From an uncultured Clostridia bacterium (lineage in GTDB: Bacteria > Bacillota > Clostridia > TANB77 > CAG-508): DNA of 64,000 nt. The DNA lies in the NCBI GenBank assembly GCA_948735595.1, contig CAPXSA010000002.1:1-64000 (forward strand), given 5' to 3'. This document shows, in pieces, positions 63,929 through 64,000 of this stretch. Both the position numbers and the translations under genes were made by a program. The notes beneath the pieces were generated by a model. It saw only the letters and a program-made list of their open reading frames with translations, did not search any database and was not told where the DNA came from. The stretch's first letter is position 1; the number at the start of each line of letters is the position of its first letter.

Positions 63929-64000
63929 ATGATAATATATGACATTGAAAGTTTTGAGAAAAAGAAAAGTAAAAAATGGATTTTTTGGACTATACTGATA
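63929..64000 (+). CDS. Start of a protein cut by the window end
   Basis: ATG 63929 preceded by AAGGTG opens a frame of 24 codons to the end (MIIYDIESFEKKKSKKWIFW), with a basic stretch leading into a likely membrane helix. Too short to assign. Confidence 0.55.
   Translation, partial: MIIYDIESFEKKKSKKWIFWTILI

Overview
The window is AT-rich DNA from a spore-forming, low-GC Gram-positive bacterium, most likely an uncultivated gut member of the Clostridia. The support is a Firmicutes-style S10/spc/alpha ribosomal supercluster, sporulation and germination genes (spoIVA, a gerA operon, a SleB-like cortex hydrolase, a Spo0A-type regulator), an Asp23/AmaP envelope-stress set, fhs and folD, and strong AGGAGG-type ribosome binding sites.

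Layout. 1-12.1 kb: rplP(end)-rpmC-rpsQ-rplN-rplX-rplE-rpsN-rpsH-rplF-rplR-rpsE-rplO-secY-adk-map-infA-rpmJ-rpsM-rpsK-rpsD-rpoA-rplQ-secG. rpmD (L30) is missing, and the gene gaps are filled with small structured repeats. 12.1-15.8 kb: a foreign-looking small gene, rnr and small membrane genes. 15.8-22.2 kb: gerA operon and spoIVA on the minus strand. 22.4-38.8 kb: a housekeeping run (folD, dprA-like, yicC, rpoZ, a CMP-kinase-like gene, priA, def, fmt, asp23/amaP, nusB, xseA, xseB, fhs). 39-44.6 kb: sleB-like, yqeG, prepilin peptidase, pepP, efp, an M23 peptidase and gtrA. 44.6-48.7 kb: tRNA-Trp, tmRNA, an XRE regulator, then a Spo0A-like regulator, a 16-residue peptide and a GHKL sensor kinase. 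48.8-56.8 kb: LiaF-like and DUF4097 proteins, two GT8 glycosyltransferases (one fused to an acyltransferase), a second acyltransferase and a MacB-like ABC transporter. 56.9-64 kb: another foreign-looking gene, DUF368, tRNA-Gly, a probable OLE RNA with its partner membrane protein OapA, a 5'-nucleotidase-like HAD protein and a Ca2+-type P-ATPase.

Main discovery. Twelve otherwise intact genes (gerAA, gerAB, folD, priA, xseA, a prepilin peptidase, an M23 peptidase with two sites, a GT8, DUF368, oapA, a HAD nucleotidase and a P-type ATPase) carry 13 single-nucleotide disruptions with one identical signature. An in-frame CGG codon stands where the family has a glycine, and the rest of the protein continues in the +1 frame, so that C-GGN must be read as Gly. 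I checked the frame arithmetic for all 13. They occur on both strands, always at the same codon phase, in essential genes and inside catalytic motifs (the Walker A loop of PriA, the GD motif of the HAD enzyme). No disruption of another kind was found. Apart from these sites I found in-frame CGG only in four small genes, always including one within the first eight codons; three of those genes look foreign. This points to genome-wide +1 recoding at CGG: a CGGN quadruplet read as Gly, or slippage at an unassigned or starved CGG codon. It is not decay or sequencing error. CDS coordinates for these genes span the whole recoded gene, so their nucleotide length is 3n+1 (3n+2 for the M23 gene).

Second layer. 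The window also holds several families of intergenic elements whose arms differ in sequence but stay self-complementary (a REP-like family in the ribosomal operon, a two-copy pseudoknot-capable element, a nested-hairpin pair in the spc operon), which indicates selection on structure.
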